Positions 16,144 to 24,300 of a DNA stretch of 64,000 nucleotides are shown piece after piece. Source of the stretch: Paenibacillus sp. S150 (GTDB lineage Bacteria; Bacillota; Bacilli; Paenibacillales; Paenibacillaceae); the NCBI RefSeq assembly GCF_019352175.1, contig NZ_JACBYI010000029.1, positions 1 to 64,000 of the forward strand, written 5' to 3'. Positions within the stretch are counted from its first letter, which is position 1. Each line of letters opens with the position of its first letter. A program made the translations under genes and the position numbers. The notes below the pieces were generated by a model. It saw only the letters and a program-made list of their open reading frames with translations. It had not been told where the DNA came from and did not search any database.

Positions 16144-17499
16144 ATGTCTTATGAAGCTTATTTTCAGACTGAGCGTGAAGCTCAGCTGGCCGAACTGAAG
16201 CAATGGCTGGCCATCCCCAGCATTTCCGCTCTCTCTGCCCACAAGGAAGATGTATTGTCCGCAGCCCACTGGCTGCTGGACACCCTGAAGCGTGCCGGGC
16301 TGGAGAATATTGAGCTTCATTCCACCGCAGGCCACCCTGTAATCTATGCCGATTATTTGCATGCACCCGGCAAGCCGACCATTCTGGTCTACGGCCACTA
16401 TGATGTGCAGCCGGTCGATCCGCTTAACCTCTGGACAACACCGCCGTTCGAGCCGGAAATCCGTGACGGCAAGCTGTACGCGCGCGGTGCAACCGATGAC
16501 AAAGGCCAGGTATTTATGCACATCAAGGCCATTGAGGCCATCCTTAAGCAGGAGGGCACACTGCCGGTCAATATCAAGCTGTGCATTGAAGGCGAAGAAG
16601 AAATCGGCAGCGCCAATCTGCCGCCATTTCTGGAAGCCAGCAAGGACAAGCTCGCAGCAGATGCTGTTCTTGTCTCGGACACCGCCCTGCTGGAACGCGG
16701 ACGCCCGGCCATCTGCACCGGTCTGCGCGGTCTGTGCTCCCTGGAGGTCAGCGTAAACACTGCACTGACAGATCTTCACTCCGGTTCCTACGGCGGAGGC
16801 GTGCCGAATGCGCTGCATGCGCTTGTCTCTTTGCTAAGCTCGCTCCATGACGATAAAGGCCGCGTTGCCGTTGAGGGCTTCTACGACGGCGTTCCCGGGA
16901 TTTCACCGCTGCTGCGTGAAGAATTTGCGAAGCAGGGCGTGGATGAAGACAAGATCAGAGCGGGTCTTGGCCTGGAGCAATTGTACGGGGAAGAAGGCTT
17001 CAGCTTCGTGGAGCGGGTCGGTGCCCGGCCAACGCTTGAGCTGAACGGTGTCTACGGCGGTTTCCAGGGTGAAGGCAGCAAGACAGTGATCCCCAAGGAA
17101 GCCCATGCCAAAATCACCTGCCGCCTTGTAGGCGACCAGGACCCTCAGCATATTCTGGATGTCATTGAAGCTCATCTAAAGGCCCACATCCAGGCAGGAG
17201 CGAAGGTACAGGTGAAGCAGATGGAAAAAGCCCGCGCCTTCAACATCGACCCTGCGAATCCTATCCTGCAAACGGCGGCGGATGCCTACGGCAAGGTATA
17301 CGGCACCCGTGCCCTCTTCACCAAAGACGGCGGGTCCATCCCGATCATGGAGAGCTTCTCCCGCATTCTGAAGGCGCCGGTGGTGCTGATGGGCTTTGGC
17401 CTGAATGACGAGAACCTTCATGCCCCGGATGAGCATTTCAATCTTGAGAATTTTGATAAAGGCCTGCTGACCCTTGTCGAGTTCCTGAAGACTGTCTAG
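16144..17499 (+). CDS. M20-family dipeptidase / metallopeptidase
   Basis: A 451-aa cytosolic metallopeptidase of the M20 family, carnosinase-like dipeptidase subgroup. The zinc-site motifs are in order: VYGHYDVQP (first His and Asp), RGATDDKGQ (bridging Asp), CIEGEEEIGS (catalytic Glu pair), and a late GLNDENLHAPDEHF with the last His ligand. The dimerisation domain lies between, including TDLHSGSYGG. The frame is open further upstream to 16009, but AAGGAGG before the ATG at 16144 and the family alignment favour this start. It is followed by a strong terminator and appears to be a single-gene unit. Confidence 0.93.
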   Translation: MSYEAYFQTEREAQLAELKQWLAIPSISALSAHKEDVLSAAHWLLDTLKRAGLENIELHSTAGHPVIYADYLHAPGKPTILVYGHYDVQPVDPLNLWTTPPFEPEIRDGKLYARGATDDKGQVFMHIKAIEAILKQEGTLPVNIKLCIEGEEEIGSANLPPFLEASKDKLAADAVLVSDTALLERGRPAICTGLRGLCSLEVSVNTALTDLHSGSYGGGVPNALHALVSLLSSLHDDKGRVAVEGFYDGVPGISPLLREEFAKQGVDEDKIRAGLGLEQLYGEEGFSFVERVGARPTLELNGVYGGFQGEGSKTVIPKEAHAKITCRLVGDQDPQHILDVIEAHLKAHIQAGAKVQVKQMEKARAFNIDPANPILQTAADAYGKVYGTRALFTKDGGSIPIMESFSRILKAPVVLMGFGLNDENLHAPDEHFNLENFDKGLLTLVEFLKTV

Positions 17500-17522
17500 G
17501 AAACAGGCCATACCGGCGTAGT

Positions 17523-17566
17523 AAAAGCCAGGTTTTCCGCGTCATGCGGAGGCCCTGGCTTTTTTA
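17523..17566 (+). terminator. Intrinsic terminator after the M20 peptidase
   Basis: An AAAAGCCAGG / CCTGGCTTTT stem with inner TCCGC/GCGGA pairing is followed by a T-run, 23 nt after the stop codon. Confidence 0.9.
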
Positions 17567-17780
17567 GCACCTATAGATCTTCCTGCTGAGACGCTGCGGG
17601 AAACCCAAGTGGAAAAAGTAAACTTAAATCCGCCCTATCGCCGTTTCCACAGGCGCAAGCTTTTCAGACCAGTATCCTCCTGAAAAGCAGAGCCCGCAGG
17701 TTCAGTACGGTTACCACATCCTTAACCGCCCTCCTGCTTTCTACCCGCCTTATCTGCAATAAAAAAATTTCCTGAAAAAT

Positions 17781-17806
17781 AAAAAAACCCTTGCGCAACA
17801 AGGATT
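17781..17806 (-). terminator. Terminator downstream of tRNA-Gly
   Basis: On the minus strand a CCTTG/CAAGG hairpin is followed by an unbroken run of seven T, 15 nt past the 3' end of the tRNA. Confidence 0.8.
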
Positions 17807-17821
17807 TCAGAGTTGAAAGTT

Positions 17822-17895
17822 TGGAGCGGGTGATGGGAATCGAACCCACGCTATCAGCTTGGAAGGCTGAAGTTCTACCATTGAACTACACCCGC
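17822..17895 (-). tRNA. tRNA-Gly (anticodon TCC)
   Basis: A 74-nt cloverleaf on the minus strand. The acceptor stem is GCGGGTG paired with CACCCGC, with discriminator T and an encoded CCA. The D arm contains AGTTCAATGGTAGAACT. The anticodon loop CTTCCAA gives TCC. The T arm contains GTTCGATTC. No integrase gene or duplicated 3' end is seen nearby, so it is not being used as an attachment site here. Confidence 0.97.
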
Positions 17896-17971
17896 AATGC
17901 AAAGTGAAGACAAAATTCATTGTAGCATCCCCATGAATAAAATGCAACCCCATGGGTTTTATTCACTTTTC

Positions 17972-20095
17972 TTAAGATGGCATTCCCAGCGAAGGCTTCA
18001 GAAAAAACAATTCGAATTCGGCAGCCTGGACGGGCTTGCTGAACAGATAGCCTTGCGCCTCATGGCAGTGCTGCTGGCGCAGGAAATGGAGCTGCTCTTG
18101 ATTCTCCACCCCTTCCGCCGTTACCTTCAGCTTCAAGTGATGGGCCATAGACGTTATTGTTGATACAATGGCTGCGTTATTGCTGTCCTCCATGACTTCC
18201 GACACGAAGGAGCGGTCGATCTTCAGCCGGTCTATCGGCATATTCTTCAGGTAATGCAAGGAGCTGTAGCCTGTGCCGAAATCATCAATACTGATAAAAA
18301 CGCCCAGTCTCTTCAAACGGTTCAATTGATCGAACGCAGTCTCTTTATCCAGCGTCATGCTTTCTGTGATCTCCAGATCCACATAACAGGGGTCAAGGCC
18401 GATTTCCTGCAGAATATCGTCGATCTTGCCTGCCAGATCCGGCTGCAGAAATTGGCGCATGGACAGGTTAATCGAGACGCAGATCGGCCGGTAACCGGCG
18501 TTCTGCCACGTTTTATTCTGCAGGCATGCCGTTTTGAGCACCCATTCTCCAATGGGAACAATCAGGCCGCTCTCCTCGGCAATCGGAATGAATTCCACCG
18601 GCGACACCAGGCCGCGCTTCGGATGATTCCAGCGCAGCAGCGCCTCCATGCCCACAATTTTCTCAGTGTCGAGCTGTACCTGCGGCTGATAGACCAGATA
18701 GAACTCGTCCCGCTCAAGCGCCCGGCGAAGATCATTCTCCAGCTTTAGGCGCTCCTTTGCTTTCATCTGCATTGCCGGGATATAGCGGCGGATTTCAACC
18801 CCCTGGTCCTTGGCATTGTGAACGGCTGTATCCGCATTCTGAATCAGCTGCTCCGCCGTTTCCCCGTCGCCAGGGTAGACGCTCATACCCAGGCTGAGCG
18901 AGATATGATATTCTCCCGATTCCAGCTGTACCGGCGTTTCGAACAGCTGCAGAAGCTCTCCCGCCCGAATCAGGCAGTTCTCTACGCCCGTCCGGTCGGT
19001 CATAAGAAAAGCAAATTCATCCGCACCCATGCTGTACAGCTCTTCATTCAGCTTCGCTTCATTTCCAATGCGCTGCGAAACCAGCTGAAGCAGAAGATCC
19101 CCGGCGTAATGTCCAAGCGAGTCGTTGATATTCTTGAAATGATTAATATTCATAATCACCAGCGCAGCGAATCCGCAGCTCTTGTCCTGTTCGCTTTGAA
19201 TTACAAGCTCTTCCACCCGCTGCATCAGGCGGCGCCTGTTCGGCAGGCCGGTCAGATCATCATGGTATGCCAGATAATTAATCCGGGCTTCAGCCTGCTC
19301 ATTTTCCTGAAAAGGCTCTTCGATTGTAAGCCGGTACACTCCTGTCAGCAGAAGGTAATAGGCTGCCCCGCTGCTAAGCAGCCCGAACAAATAATCCATA
19401 TCCCCAACACCAAGCGGATTCATAAAGAATACCTGGCCAAGAGCGAGAAAGATCAATGAACGGATAATGATCAGCAGGGAAGCCGACTTTTCCCTTTTGC
19501 CGGGATATACGATAAGGCCTACTGCAAGCAGATATATAAAAAGCACGGTCAGATCCAGCATATGCTTCAGCCCGGCTACCCAGGCATATCCCGCCATCTG
19601 CGGAGCAGCCGCATACCCGAAAATGAACAGGGCCAGAGCCAGCAGAGTCAGCACAAAGGATTTCCGGAATACTTTATTTTTGCCGGAGGCGGCTACCGGC
19701 TTGTCCGCTCTGCCAAAAATGAACAAAATCCCCAATGCGCCGGCCAAGCGGGAGAAGGTAAGCAGCCACAGGGATTGCGCAGAATTAACATAGGAAGATA
19801 TCTCAGGAATACCCGCAAAGCTTAGCGTATGTAAAAAATCAAAAATGCATACGCCCAAGAAGAGAGCAGAGGTGTACAGCCTTGCCTTGGATAACCGATT
19901 GGCGAAGAACAGCCAGCCCTGGGCAAAAATCGCAAAACCAAGTGCGGCATTGCAGCACCCGGCGATGAGGAAAAGGGCGGACAGCAAATCCTTATCCTCT
20001 ATATTTCCCGGCGGTGTACGAAAAATTTGACTCAGAAGGAACAGCACGGCCCCTGTAACCGCCGCATAGATGGTCTTTTTCTCTTCTTCTCTCAT
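17972..20095 (-). CDS. Membrane-bound GGDEF/EAL protein, probable c-di-GMP phosphodiesterase
   Basis: A 707-aa protein. Residues 1-260 hold about seven hydrophobic segments resembling a MASE-type membrane sensor. A GGDEF domain follows, then a C-terminal EAL domain. The GGDEF signature is degenerate: MGADEF, with the second Gly replaced by Ala and no RxxD inhibitory site upstream, so cyclase activity is unlikely. The EAL domain keeps its key motifs: EALLRW, INLS, ITES, DDFGTGYSSL, KIDRSF, AEGVE and the AQGYLFSKP tail. It should therefore hydrolyse c-di-GMP, with the GGDEF part perhaps acting as a GTP sensor. It is a stand-alone gene. Confidence 0.92.
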   Translation of the reverse strand: MREEEKKTIYAAVTGAVLFLLSQIFRTPPGNIEDKDLLSALFLIAGCCNAALGFAIFAQGWLFFANRLSKARLYTSALFLGVCIFDFLHTLSFAGIPEISSYVNSAQSLWLLTFSRLAGALGILFIFGRADKPVAASGKNKVFRKSFVLTLLALALFIFGYAAAPQMAGYAWVAGLKHMLDLTVLFIYLLAVGLIVYPGKREKSASLLIIIRSLIFLALGQVFFMNPLGVGDMDYLFGLLSSGAAYYLLLTGVYRLTIEEPFQENEQAEARINYLAYHDDLTGLPNRRRLMQRVEELVIQSEQDKSCGFAALVIMNINHFKNINDSLGHYAGDLLLQLVSQRIGNEAKLNEELYSMGADEFAFLMTDRTGVENCLIRAGELLQLFETPVQLESGEYHISLSLGMSVYPGDGETAEQLIQNADTAVHNAKDQGVEIRRYIPAMQMKAKERLKLENDLRRALERDEFYLVYQPQVQLDTEKIVGMEALLRWNHPKRGLVSPVEFIPIAEESGLIVPIGEWVLKTACLQNKTWQNAGYRPICVSINLSMRQFLQPDLAGKIDDILQEIGLDPCYVDLEITESMTLDKETAFDQLNRLKRLGVFISIDDFGTGYSSLHYLKNMPIDRLKIDRSFVSEVMEDSNNAAIVSTITSMAHHLKLKVTAEGVENQEQLHFLRQQHCHEAQGYLFSKPVQAAEFELFFLKPSLGMPS

Positions 20096-20196
20096 TAGGT
20101 CCCTCGCGTCTGAAAATGATATCTATAATAAGTGGATGGATATATTTATGTCCTATGTATAAATATCGGCTGGACAGCCCTGTAAAGTTACAGAAA

Positions 20197-20234
20197 AAAG
20201 CACCTCCCCCTGTTTTTAGAGTTCAGTGCTTCTT
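20197..20234 (-). terminator. Weak terminator after the HMGL-like gene
   Basis: An AAGCAC/GTGCTT stem with a long loop is followed by six T on the minus strand, just past the stop codon at 20244. Confidence 0.45.
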
Positions 20235-20243
20235 GTGAAGCCT

Positions 20244-21206
20244 TTATTTATCTCCAAAATTCACTTCAGGCGTGGTGAGCTTGTCATAGAATTCAACCGC
20301 TTTGTCTTTCTCCTCCGATGAACGCAGCGCCATTGCGGAGCGCGGGTGCTCATCCAGCGTGCCTGTAATCATATAAGGAATGATATATCCCCATTCTTCC
20401 TTCTCGCGCAAAGGAATCATCAGCCGCTCAACAATATCGAGCACTGGCCGGAGCGTGTACTTGGTATTCTTCAAATGAGTAACAAGCAGCTCGGTTGGAC
20501 AGTTACCGGCGGCACGCCCCATCCCGTAGCAGGAAGCGTCCAGCAGTTCTACGCCTTTTTCGGCAGCGATCAGCGTATTGGAGAAGGCCAGCTGCAGATT
20601 ATTATGGGTATGTACGCCCAGGCGCTTATTCGGCAGGTGGGATTGGAACTTCTCCACCAGATAATGAACGTCGTTATGGTCCAGACTGCCGTATGAGTCT
20701 ACAATATACACAACGTCCACAACGCTTTCGCGGATCTGCTCGAAGGCCTCCAGCAGTTCGTTCTCCATGACATTCGACAAAGCCATAATATTGAGAGTCG
20801 TCTCATAGCCCAGGTCATGGAAGGTCTGCACCAGCTGCAGGGCCTTGTCCACATCTTTGCTGTAGCAGGCTACGCGGATCAGGTCCAGCATGCTTTCACT
20901 GCGGGGAAGAATGTCATTCTCATCCACCCGGCCAATATCCACAAGCGCGGAGAGCTTGGTGTGCCCCTTCTGCGGAATGACTTTTCTCAGAAAATCATCA
21001 TCCAGAAACCGCCAGGGTCCGGCACCCTCTGCACCCTTGAGCAGTTTGGGTGAATTTTTATACCCGATTTCCATATAATCAACACCGGCCTCATTCAGGC
21101 CGGCATACAGATTCTGCACAAACTCAACACTGAAATCCCAGTTGTTCACCAGTCCCCCATCGCGTATGGTGCAATCGACAATTTTGCTCTGGTTACTCTT
21201 CACCAT
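20244..21206 (-). CDS. HMGL-like aldolase-domain protein of unknown substrate
   Basis: A 320-aa TIM-barrel protein of the HMG-CoA lyase / isopropylmalate synthase / 4-hydroxy-2-oxovalerate aldolase superfamily. It has the divalent-metal Asp in DCTIRDGG near the N-terminus and the metal-binding HxH in GVHTHNN, plus GYKNSP and GMGRAAGNCPTELL. It lacks the allosteric domain of LeuA and the CoA-binding features of HMG-CoA lyase. Similar stand-alone proteins occur in polysaccharide and secondary-metabolite loci, but this copy has no such neighbours. A carbon-carbon lyase or condensing role is likely; the substrate cannot be told. A ribosome site (AAAGGAG) precedes the ATG. Confidence 0.8.
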   Translation of the reverse strand: MVKSNQSKIVDCTIRDGGLVNNWDFSVEFVQNLYAGLNEAGVDYMEIGYKNSPKLLKGAEGAGPWRFLDDDFLRKVIPQKGHTKLSALVDIGRVDENDILPRSESMLDLIRVACYSKDVDKALQLVQTFHDLGYETTLNIMALSNVMENELLEAFEQIRESVVDVVYIVDSYGSLDHNDVHYLVEKFQSHLPNKRLGVHTHNNLQLAFSNTLIAAEKGVELLDASCYGMGRAAGNCPTELLVTHLKNTKYTLRPVLDIVERLMIPLREKEEWGYIIPYMITGTLDEHPRSAMALRSSEEKDKAVEFYDKLTTPEVNFGDK

Positions 21207-21405
21207 TGTGTTCTCCTTTCAACTATAACCCTCATTTTGCCGCCTGGACGGACTTCCATAGTCATTATCGTTCAATAATACTGTAGCCAAGAAACAATTG
21301 TAAAGAAAATTTCAGATTTCTTACATAACTCTTTTCACACGGGGCATTCAATGATAAAAATCATGGAAAAAAACAAGCCAAAATGCTACAGTACAAGAAA
21401 ATATT

Positions 21406-21424
21406 GAGATTGATTATCAATATC
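21406..21424 (+). promoter_or_regulatory. Fur box upstream of feoA
   Basis: This 19-bp sequence matches the classical GATAATGATTATCATTATC Fur box at 16 of 19 positions, around a TTGATTATCAA core. It lies 17 nt before the feoA start, so it likely overlaps the promoter and represses the operon when iron is plentiful. Confidence 0.8.
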
Positions 21425-21440
21425 TCCCGGAGGGATTTAA

Positions 21441-21680
21441 ATGGCTTCTGCATCCTGCTCCTTACTGCGCTTACAACCGGGCTCAACCGGCTCCATCGTG
21501 CGAATTGAAGGAATGAACCCCATCTTGCGGCGCCGCTTGGCTGATCTTGGGGTGTCTGAAGGCGTCAGGGTCCGTCTGAAAGGTAAAGGGCCTTTTTTAG
21601 GCCCCATTACCCTGGAATGCAACGGTCAATTGTTCGCCATCCGCAGGAAGGAAGCCTCCAAAATCGAGGTGAACGTCTGA
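21441..21680 (+). CDS. feoA: Ferrous iron transport protein FeoA
   Basis: A 79-aa SH3-like FeoA protein (LRLQPGSTGSIVRIEGMNPILRRRLADLGVSEG; then GPITLECNGQLFAIRRKEASKIEV). It is a small cytosolic partner that helps FeoB work. Its stop overlaps the feoB ATG by one base (TGATG), so translation is coupled. A Shine-Dalgarno GGAGG precedes the ATG, and a Fur box lies just upstream. Confidence 0.93.
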   Translation: MASASCSLLRLQPGSTGSIVRIEGMNPILRRRLADLGVSEGVRVRLKGKGPFLGPITLECNGQLFAIRRKEASKIEVNV

Positions 21681-23692
21681 TGAGTTCCATAGCACTCGTA
21701 GGCAATCCGAATACCGGCAAAACCTCGCTTTTTAATACACTGACTTCCTCCTATGAATATGTGGGCAACTGGGCTGGCGTAACGGTGGAGAAAAAAGTCG
21801 GCAGCCTCAAGAACGGCGCCGGCAAGCTGATCGACCTCCCGGGTATTTATTCGCTGCATCCCCTCTCCCGTGATGAGGGCGTGGCCACACAATATCTGAT
21901 TGAGGAATCTCCGGAAGCCCTCATTAACATTGTTGACGCCTCTCAGCTTAAGCGCAACCTGCTGCTTACCCTGCAATTGCTCGAATATGGCAAACCCACT
22001 GTTCTGGGACTGAATATGATCGACGTTGCCAGTGCCCGCGGTATCGCTGTCAATCATGAGGTGCTGCAGTCACGCCTTGGCATCACCGTGCTGCCGCTGA
22101 TTGCCAGAACCGGGAAAGGCGCCGGACAAGTTCTCAGCGTTCTGAAGCAGCCCTCAGGGATTCCGCAAGTCAGCTTCAGGCTGGATTACGGAGAGTTGGC
22201 CGAGGAGGCCGTCTCTTCCATTGAAGCAGAATTGAAGTCAATTCAGGGGCTGCCTAATCTTCGCTGGGTTGCCCTGCAGCTGATGGAGCAGAATCCGGTC
22301 GTTCTTGATCTGCTGAAGAAGCGTATGGACACCTCCCGTCTTATGCTGATCTGCGATACCTGCCAGACCGCGCTGCAGAGCGGCAAGCTGGCCTTGACGC
22401 TGCCTCAATGGATTCGTTCGGTACGGATGGATTACATCCGTTCCCTCTGTGCAGCCGCAATGGATACGGCAAGGCTGAAGCCGCATAATTTAACGGAAAG
22501 ACTGGATTCCATACTGACCCACCGTTTTCTGGGTCTGCCGCTGTTCATCGTCTTTATGTACGCGATGTTTAAGACAACCTTTGACTGGATCGGCGGACCT
22601 TTATCGGATCTTGTGGATGGCTTGATTTCCGGACCTGCCAGTGACGGGGCCAATTTCCTGCTTGGGGCAATCGGGGCATCAGGCTTCACACATGCACTCA
22701 TCGTTGACGGAATCATCGGCGGGGTTGGCGGGGTTGTGGTCTTTGTTCCGCAGATCTTCATCCTGTTCCTGATGATTTCTTTCCTCGAGGACTCCGGTTA
22801 TATGGCTCGTGTCTGCCTGCTGATGGACAGCACGATGGAGCGTATGGGCCTCAATGGCAAAGCGTTCATTCCCTTTATTATCGGCTTCGGCTGCAACGTT
22901 CCGGCAATTATGGCCGCCCGCAGTATTGAACAGCCCAAGGACCGCATGCTGACGACACTGCTTATGCCGCTAATGTCCTGTTCCGCACGGCTGCCGGTGT
23001 ATCTGCTGTTCGCAGCTGTCTTTTTCCCGGCCCGGCAAGCCACCGCTGTAATGGCGATGTATGTGCTGGGCGTTGTGTTCGCACTTATTTTATGCAAAGT
23101 GTTCTCCAAGCATTTGTTCAAGAACGAGTCCTCCGTCTTCATCATTGAGCTGCCTCCTTACCGCATGCCGCAGCTTAAGACACTGGGACGCAGCACCTGG
23201 GAAAAAGGCAAAGGGTTCCTGCGCAAAGCAGGTACAATCATTCTTGCCGGTTCGGTCATTATCTGGCTGATGTCCTATGCGGGTCCTGCCGGCTACAATG
23301 TGGATATGGACCACAGCTTCCTGGCAAAATTCGGCGGACTGATTGCACCGCTGCTGCAGCCGCTTGGATTTGGAACCTGGCAGGCCGGCTCCACGCTGGT
23401 TCCCGGCTTTCTGGCCAAAGAGGTGGTGGTGTCCACCATGAATATTATCTACCATGCTCCGGATACCGCCGGACTGCAAAGTCAAATCTCGCAGGTCTTC
23501 ACACCGCTGGGCTCGGTCAGCTTCATGGCTTTTATCCTGCTCTATATTCCTTGCCTGGCTACTGTCGGGGTTATCAAGAAAGAAACTGCAGCCTGGAAAT
23601 GGACCTTTTTCTCCATGGGCTACTCGCTGGTGCTGGCGTACTTGGTTGCGTTATTCATATTTCAGGGCGGCCGATTGTTGGGATTGGCATAG
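21680..23692 (+). CDS. feoB: Ferrous iron transport protein FeoB
   Basis: A 670-aa membrane Fe(II) transporter. The N-terminal G-protein domain has G1 GNPNTGKTS, G3 DLPG and G4 NMID, then a helical GDI-like segment. From about residue 280 the membrane domain has the paired Gate and FeoB_C regions, with the conserved FGCNVPAI and SCSARLPVY segments and a later FLAKEVVVSTM. The longer frame opening at 21617 lies inside feoA; ATG 21680 is the right start. The C-terminus ends in a hydrophobic helix. The operon continues with a Cys-rich membrane protein. Confidence 0.96.
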   Translation: MSSIALVGNPNTGKTSLFNTLTSSYEYVGNWAGVTVEKKVGSLKNGAGKLIDLPGIYSLHPLSRDEGVATQYLIEESPEALINIVDASQLKRNLLLTLQLLEYGKPTVLGLNMIDVASARGIAVNHEVLQSRLGITVLPLIARTGKGAGQVLSVLKQPSGIPQVSFRLDYGELAEEAVSSIEAELKSIQGLPNLRWVALQLMEQNPVVLDLLKKRMDTSRLMLICDTCQTALQSGKLALTLPQWIRSVRMDYIRSLCAAAMDTARLKPHNLTERLDSILTHRFLGLPLFIVFMYAMFKTTFDWIGGPLSDLVDGLISGPASDGANFLLGAIGASGFTHALIVDGIIGGVGGVVVFVPQIFILFLMISFLEDSGYMARVCLLMDSTMERMGLNGKAFIPFIIGFGCNVPAIMAARSIEQPKDRMLTTLLMPLMSCSARLPVYLLFAAVFFPARQATAVMAMYVLGVVFALILCKVFSKHLFKNESSVFIIELPPYRMPQLKTLGRSTWEKGKGFLRKAGTIILAGSVIIWLMSYAGPAGYNVDMDHSFLAKFGGLIAPLLQPLGFGTWQAGSTLVPGFLAKEVVVSTMNIIYHAPDTAGLQSQISQVFTPLGSVSFMAFILLYIPCLATVGVIKKETAAWKWTFFSMGYSLVLAYLVALFIFQGGRLLGLA

Positions 23693-23737
23693 AATGGTAA
23701 TGGGCAAAACTTTCTGAAGAGAAGGCGGGGTACTGCA

Positions 23738-23920
23738 ATGGTCATTAACGTATTGATTATCTCACTTGTATTCGGCTATTCCGGCTGGATGATCTGCCGT
23801 CACGTGCAAAAGGGAAGAGAAGGGGCCTGCGCCGGCTGTGACAAGGGGAAGAGCTGTGCATCCGCCTCCTCCGCTTCCCCTCTTTCCTGCTGCGGAGAAC
23901 CGGCAGAGCCCAAGCATTAA
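23738..23920 (+). CDS. FeoB-associated Cys-rich membrane protein
   Basis: A 60-aa protein with one N-terminal membrane helix (VINVLIISLVFGYSGWMI) and a Cys-rich tail (CAGCDKGKSCA, then SCCGE). This matches the small protein often encoded behind feoB in Firmicutes, where it may play the part of FeoC or deliver iron. It lies 45 nt after feoB on the same strand and is probably cotranscribed under Fur control. The function is inferred from family and position. Confidence 0.85.
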   Translation: MVINVLIISLVFGYSGWMICRHVQKGREGACAGCDKGKSCASASSASPLSCCGEPAEPKH

Positions 23921-24030
23921 GCCAAGGCCTGACAGGCCGCCATTGTGAACCCATTCGTTTAAGAACCCGGGGATGCGGGTATGTTAGTTATAAGCAACTG
24001 CAGCCAGACCAACCCAAGGAGGAATTACAC

Positions 24031-24168
24031 ATGAATACCAAAAAGACGTTATTTACTACGGCAGCGCTTGGAGCAGCCTACTTGCTCAGAAACAAAGACG
24101 CGCGTGACAAGGTTATGAACGGCATTCAGTCTTTTGCTTCCCAAGTGAGAGCTAAAAAGAACAGCTAA
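24031..24168 (+). CDS. Small basic protein (45 aa), unknown
   Basis: A 45-aa protein starting MNTKKTLFTTAALGAAYLLRN, with a short hydrophobic segment followed by an amphipathic, basic tail (QSFASQVRAKKNS). AAGGAGG lies 8 nt before the ATG, and a bidirectional terminator follows 66 nt later, so it looks like a real small gene. It resembles the first part of YtxH-like stress proteins in character, but I cannot assign it. Confidence 0.65.
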   Translation: MNTKKTLFTTAALGAAYLLRNKDARDKVMNGIQSFASQVRAKKNS

Positions 24169-24234
24169 CCGGAACAGCAGGCATTTTGAGCCGTACGCAT
24201 ATGCTGAAGCATAGAATTTCTTATATCTCCATAC

Positions 24235-24275
24235 AAAAGCCGCAAGGCTCCGGCAACCCGGGCCTTGCGGCTTTT
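24235..24275. terminator. Bidirectional terminator between the small gene and pepA
   Basis: An AAAAGCCGCAAGGC / GCCTTGCGGCTTTT inverted repeat with a short loop has A- and T-tracts on either side, serving the rightward small gene and the leftward pepA. Confidence 0.9.
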
Positions 24276-24300
24276 GCTTGAAATCTCTTTCAAAATGGCT

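Noticed and set aside
17822..17895. tRNA-Gly as a phage or island attachment site
   Set aside because: No integrase and no duplicated tRNA end nearby.
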